Assembly (NCBI GenBank): GCA_002746355.1
Contig: NVWX01000023.1
Span: 13,670-20,017 of the forward strand
Direction of reading: 5' to 3'
Length of the DNA stretch: 6,348 bases
DNA from: Dehalococcoidia bacterium
GTDB lineage: Bacteria > Chloroflexota > Dehalococcoidia > Lucifugimonadales > UBA3495
This document shows, one piece after another, positions 6,038 through 6,348 of this stretch. Numbering within the stretch: the first letter of the stretch is position 1; each line of letters opens with the position of its first letter. The position numbers and the translations under genes are program-made. A model generated the notes under the pieces. It did not search any database and was not told the DNA's origin. It saw only the letters and a program-made list of their open reading frames with translations.

Positions 6038-6348
6038 ATGGTAAAGCAAGGCGTGGCGCCCGACGAATTGACCAAACCCTTCTGGGATGCCGCCAACCAA
6101 GGCCGCCTGGAGATGCAGAACTGCAGCGCTTGCAACCGGCTCCAGAATCCTCCGTTGCCGGCATGCAGCCAATGCAAATCCGCAGACAACCTTGTGTGGA
6201 AAGTGATGAGCGGCAAGGGCAAGATCTACAACTATGGAGTGGTCTACGACTGCCCTGTAAGGCTGCTGCAGCAAGACCAGCCGTTCAATCTGGCTGTGAT
6301 CACGCTGGACGACGACCCCGGTATCCAGATGTACTCTCACCTCCCCGG
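6038..6348 (+). CDS. DUF35 Zn-ribbon/OB-fold protein, 3' end outside window
   Basis: Partial gene: 103 codons visible and open at the window edge. The N-terminal helix (PFWDAANQGRLEMQNC, 14-29) leads into a rubredoxin-like zinc ribbon with C29-x2-C32 and C43-x2-C46, then the start of an OB fold (KVMSGKGKIYNYGVVYD, about 55-71, and FNLAVITLDDDPGIQMYSHLPG at the window end). This is the standard DUF35 order. The family usually associates with thiolase-like or acyl-CoA-processing enzymes and is encoded beside them, where it is thought to help bind the CoA substrate; a thiolase gene just downstream is therefore expected, but it is not in the window. The ATG at 6038 has AGG at 6030-6032 (within GGTAGG), 5 nt upstream. 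An upstream in-frame ATG at 6020 is closed by TAG after three codons. Transcription is probably from the promoter at 5919-5947. Confidence 0.92.
   Translation, partial: MVKQGVAPDELTKPFWDAANQGRLEMQNCSACNRLQNPPLPACSQCKSADNLVWKVMSGKGKIYNYGVVYDCPVRLLQQDQPFNLAVITLDDDPGIQMYSHLP

Overview
This window is bacterial chromosomal DNA of moderately high GC. It carries six complete or nearly complete protein genes plus one gene cut off at each end. No RNA genes, insertion sequences, integrases or CRISPR arrays are visible. The gene families (DUF1800 + DUF1501 + NHL, an F/FMN-type nitroreductase, a DUF35 Zn-ribbon/OB-fold protein, a Thr/Pro-rich lipoprotein) fit an environmental bacterium, possibly Chloroflexota of the SAR202/Dehalococcoidia kind. 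That taxonomic guess is a weak inference, because no marker gene is present.

Layout. (1) Positions 1-3064, minus strand: a tight three-gene run read right to left, DUF1800 (467 aa) -> 35 bp -> DUF1501 (376 aa) -> 37 bp -> an NHL-repeat beta-propeller protein whose C-terminus lies outside the window. A good sigma70-like promoter (TTGACA-17-TACGAT) sits just upstream of DUF1800. Neither DUF protein has an export signal, which is unusual for DUF1501. (2) Positions 3239-4390, plus strand: a two-domain protein, nitroreductase fused to an SRPBCC/polyketide-cyclase-like ligand-binding domain, divergent from the DUF1800 operon. (3) Positions 4406-5014, minus strand: a small class I SAM-dependent methyltransferase, convergent with the fusion gene and only 15 bp from it. 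(4) Positions 5015-5237: an AT-rich divergent intergenic region with an operator-like dyad. (5) Positions 5271-5873, plus strand: a putative lipoprotein with a ricin-type beta-trefoil domain. The natural start of its signal peptide appears to be interrupted by an in-frame amber codon. (6) Positions 5919-6348, plus strand: a promoter, a leader hairpin and the 5' part of a DUF35 Zn-ribbon/OB-fold gene, which normally partners a thiolase-like enzyme (probably downstream, outside the window).

How the genes may work together. The DUF1800/DUF1501/NHL run looks like one transcription unit and is probably one functional module of unknown activity. The remaining genes are separate units with no evident shared pathway. 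The observations most worth following are the leaderless DUF1800/DUF1501 pair with an NHL partner, the nitroreductase-SRPBCC fusion, and the amber codon in the lipoprotein leader. I see no clear defence, mobile or other new system beyond these.
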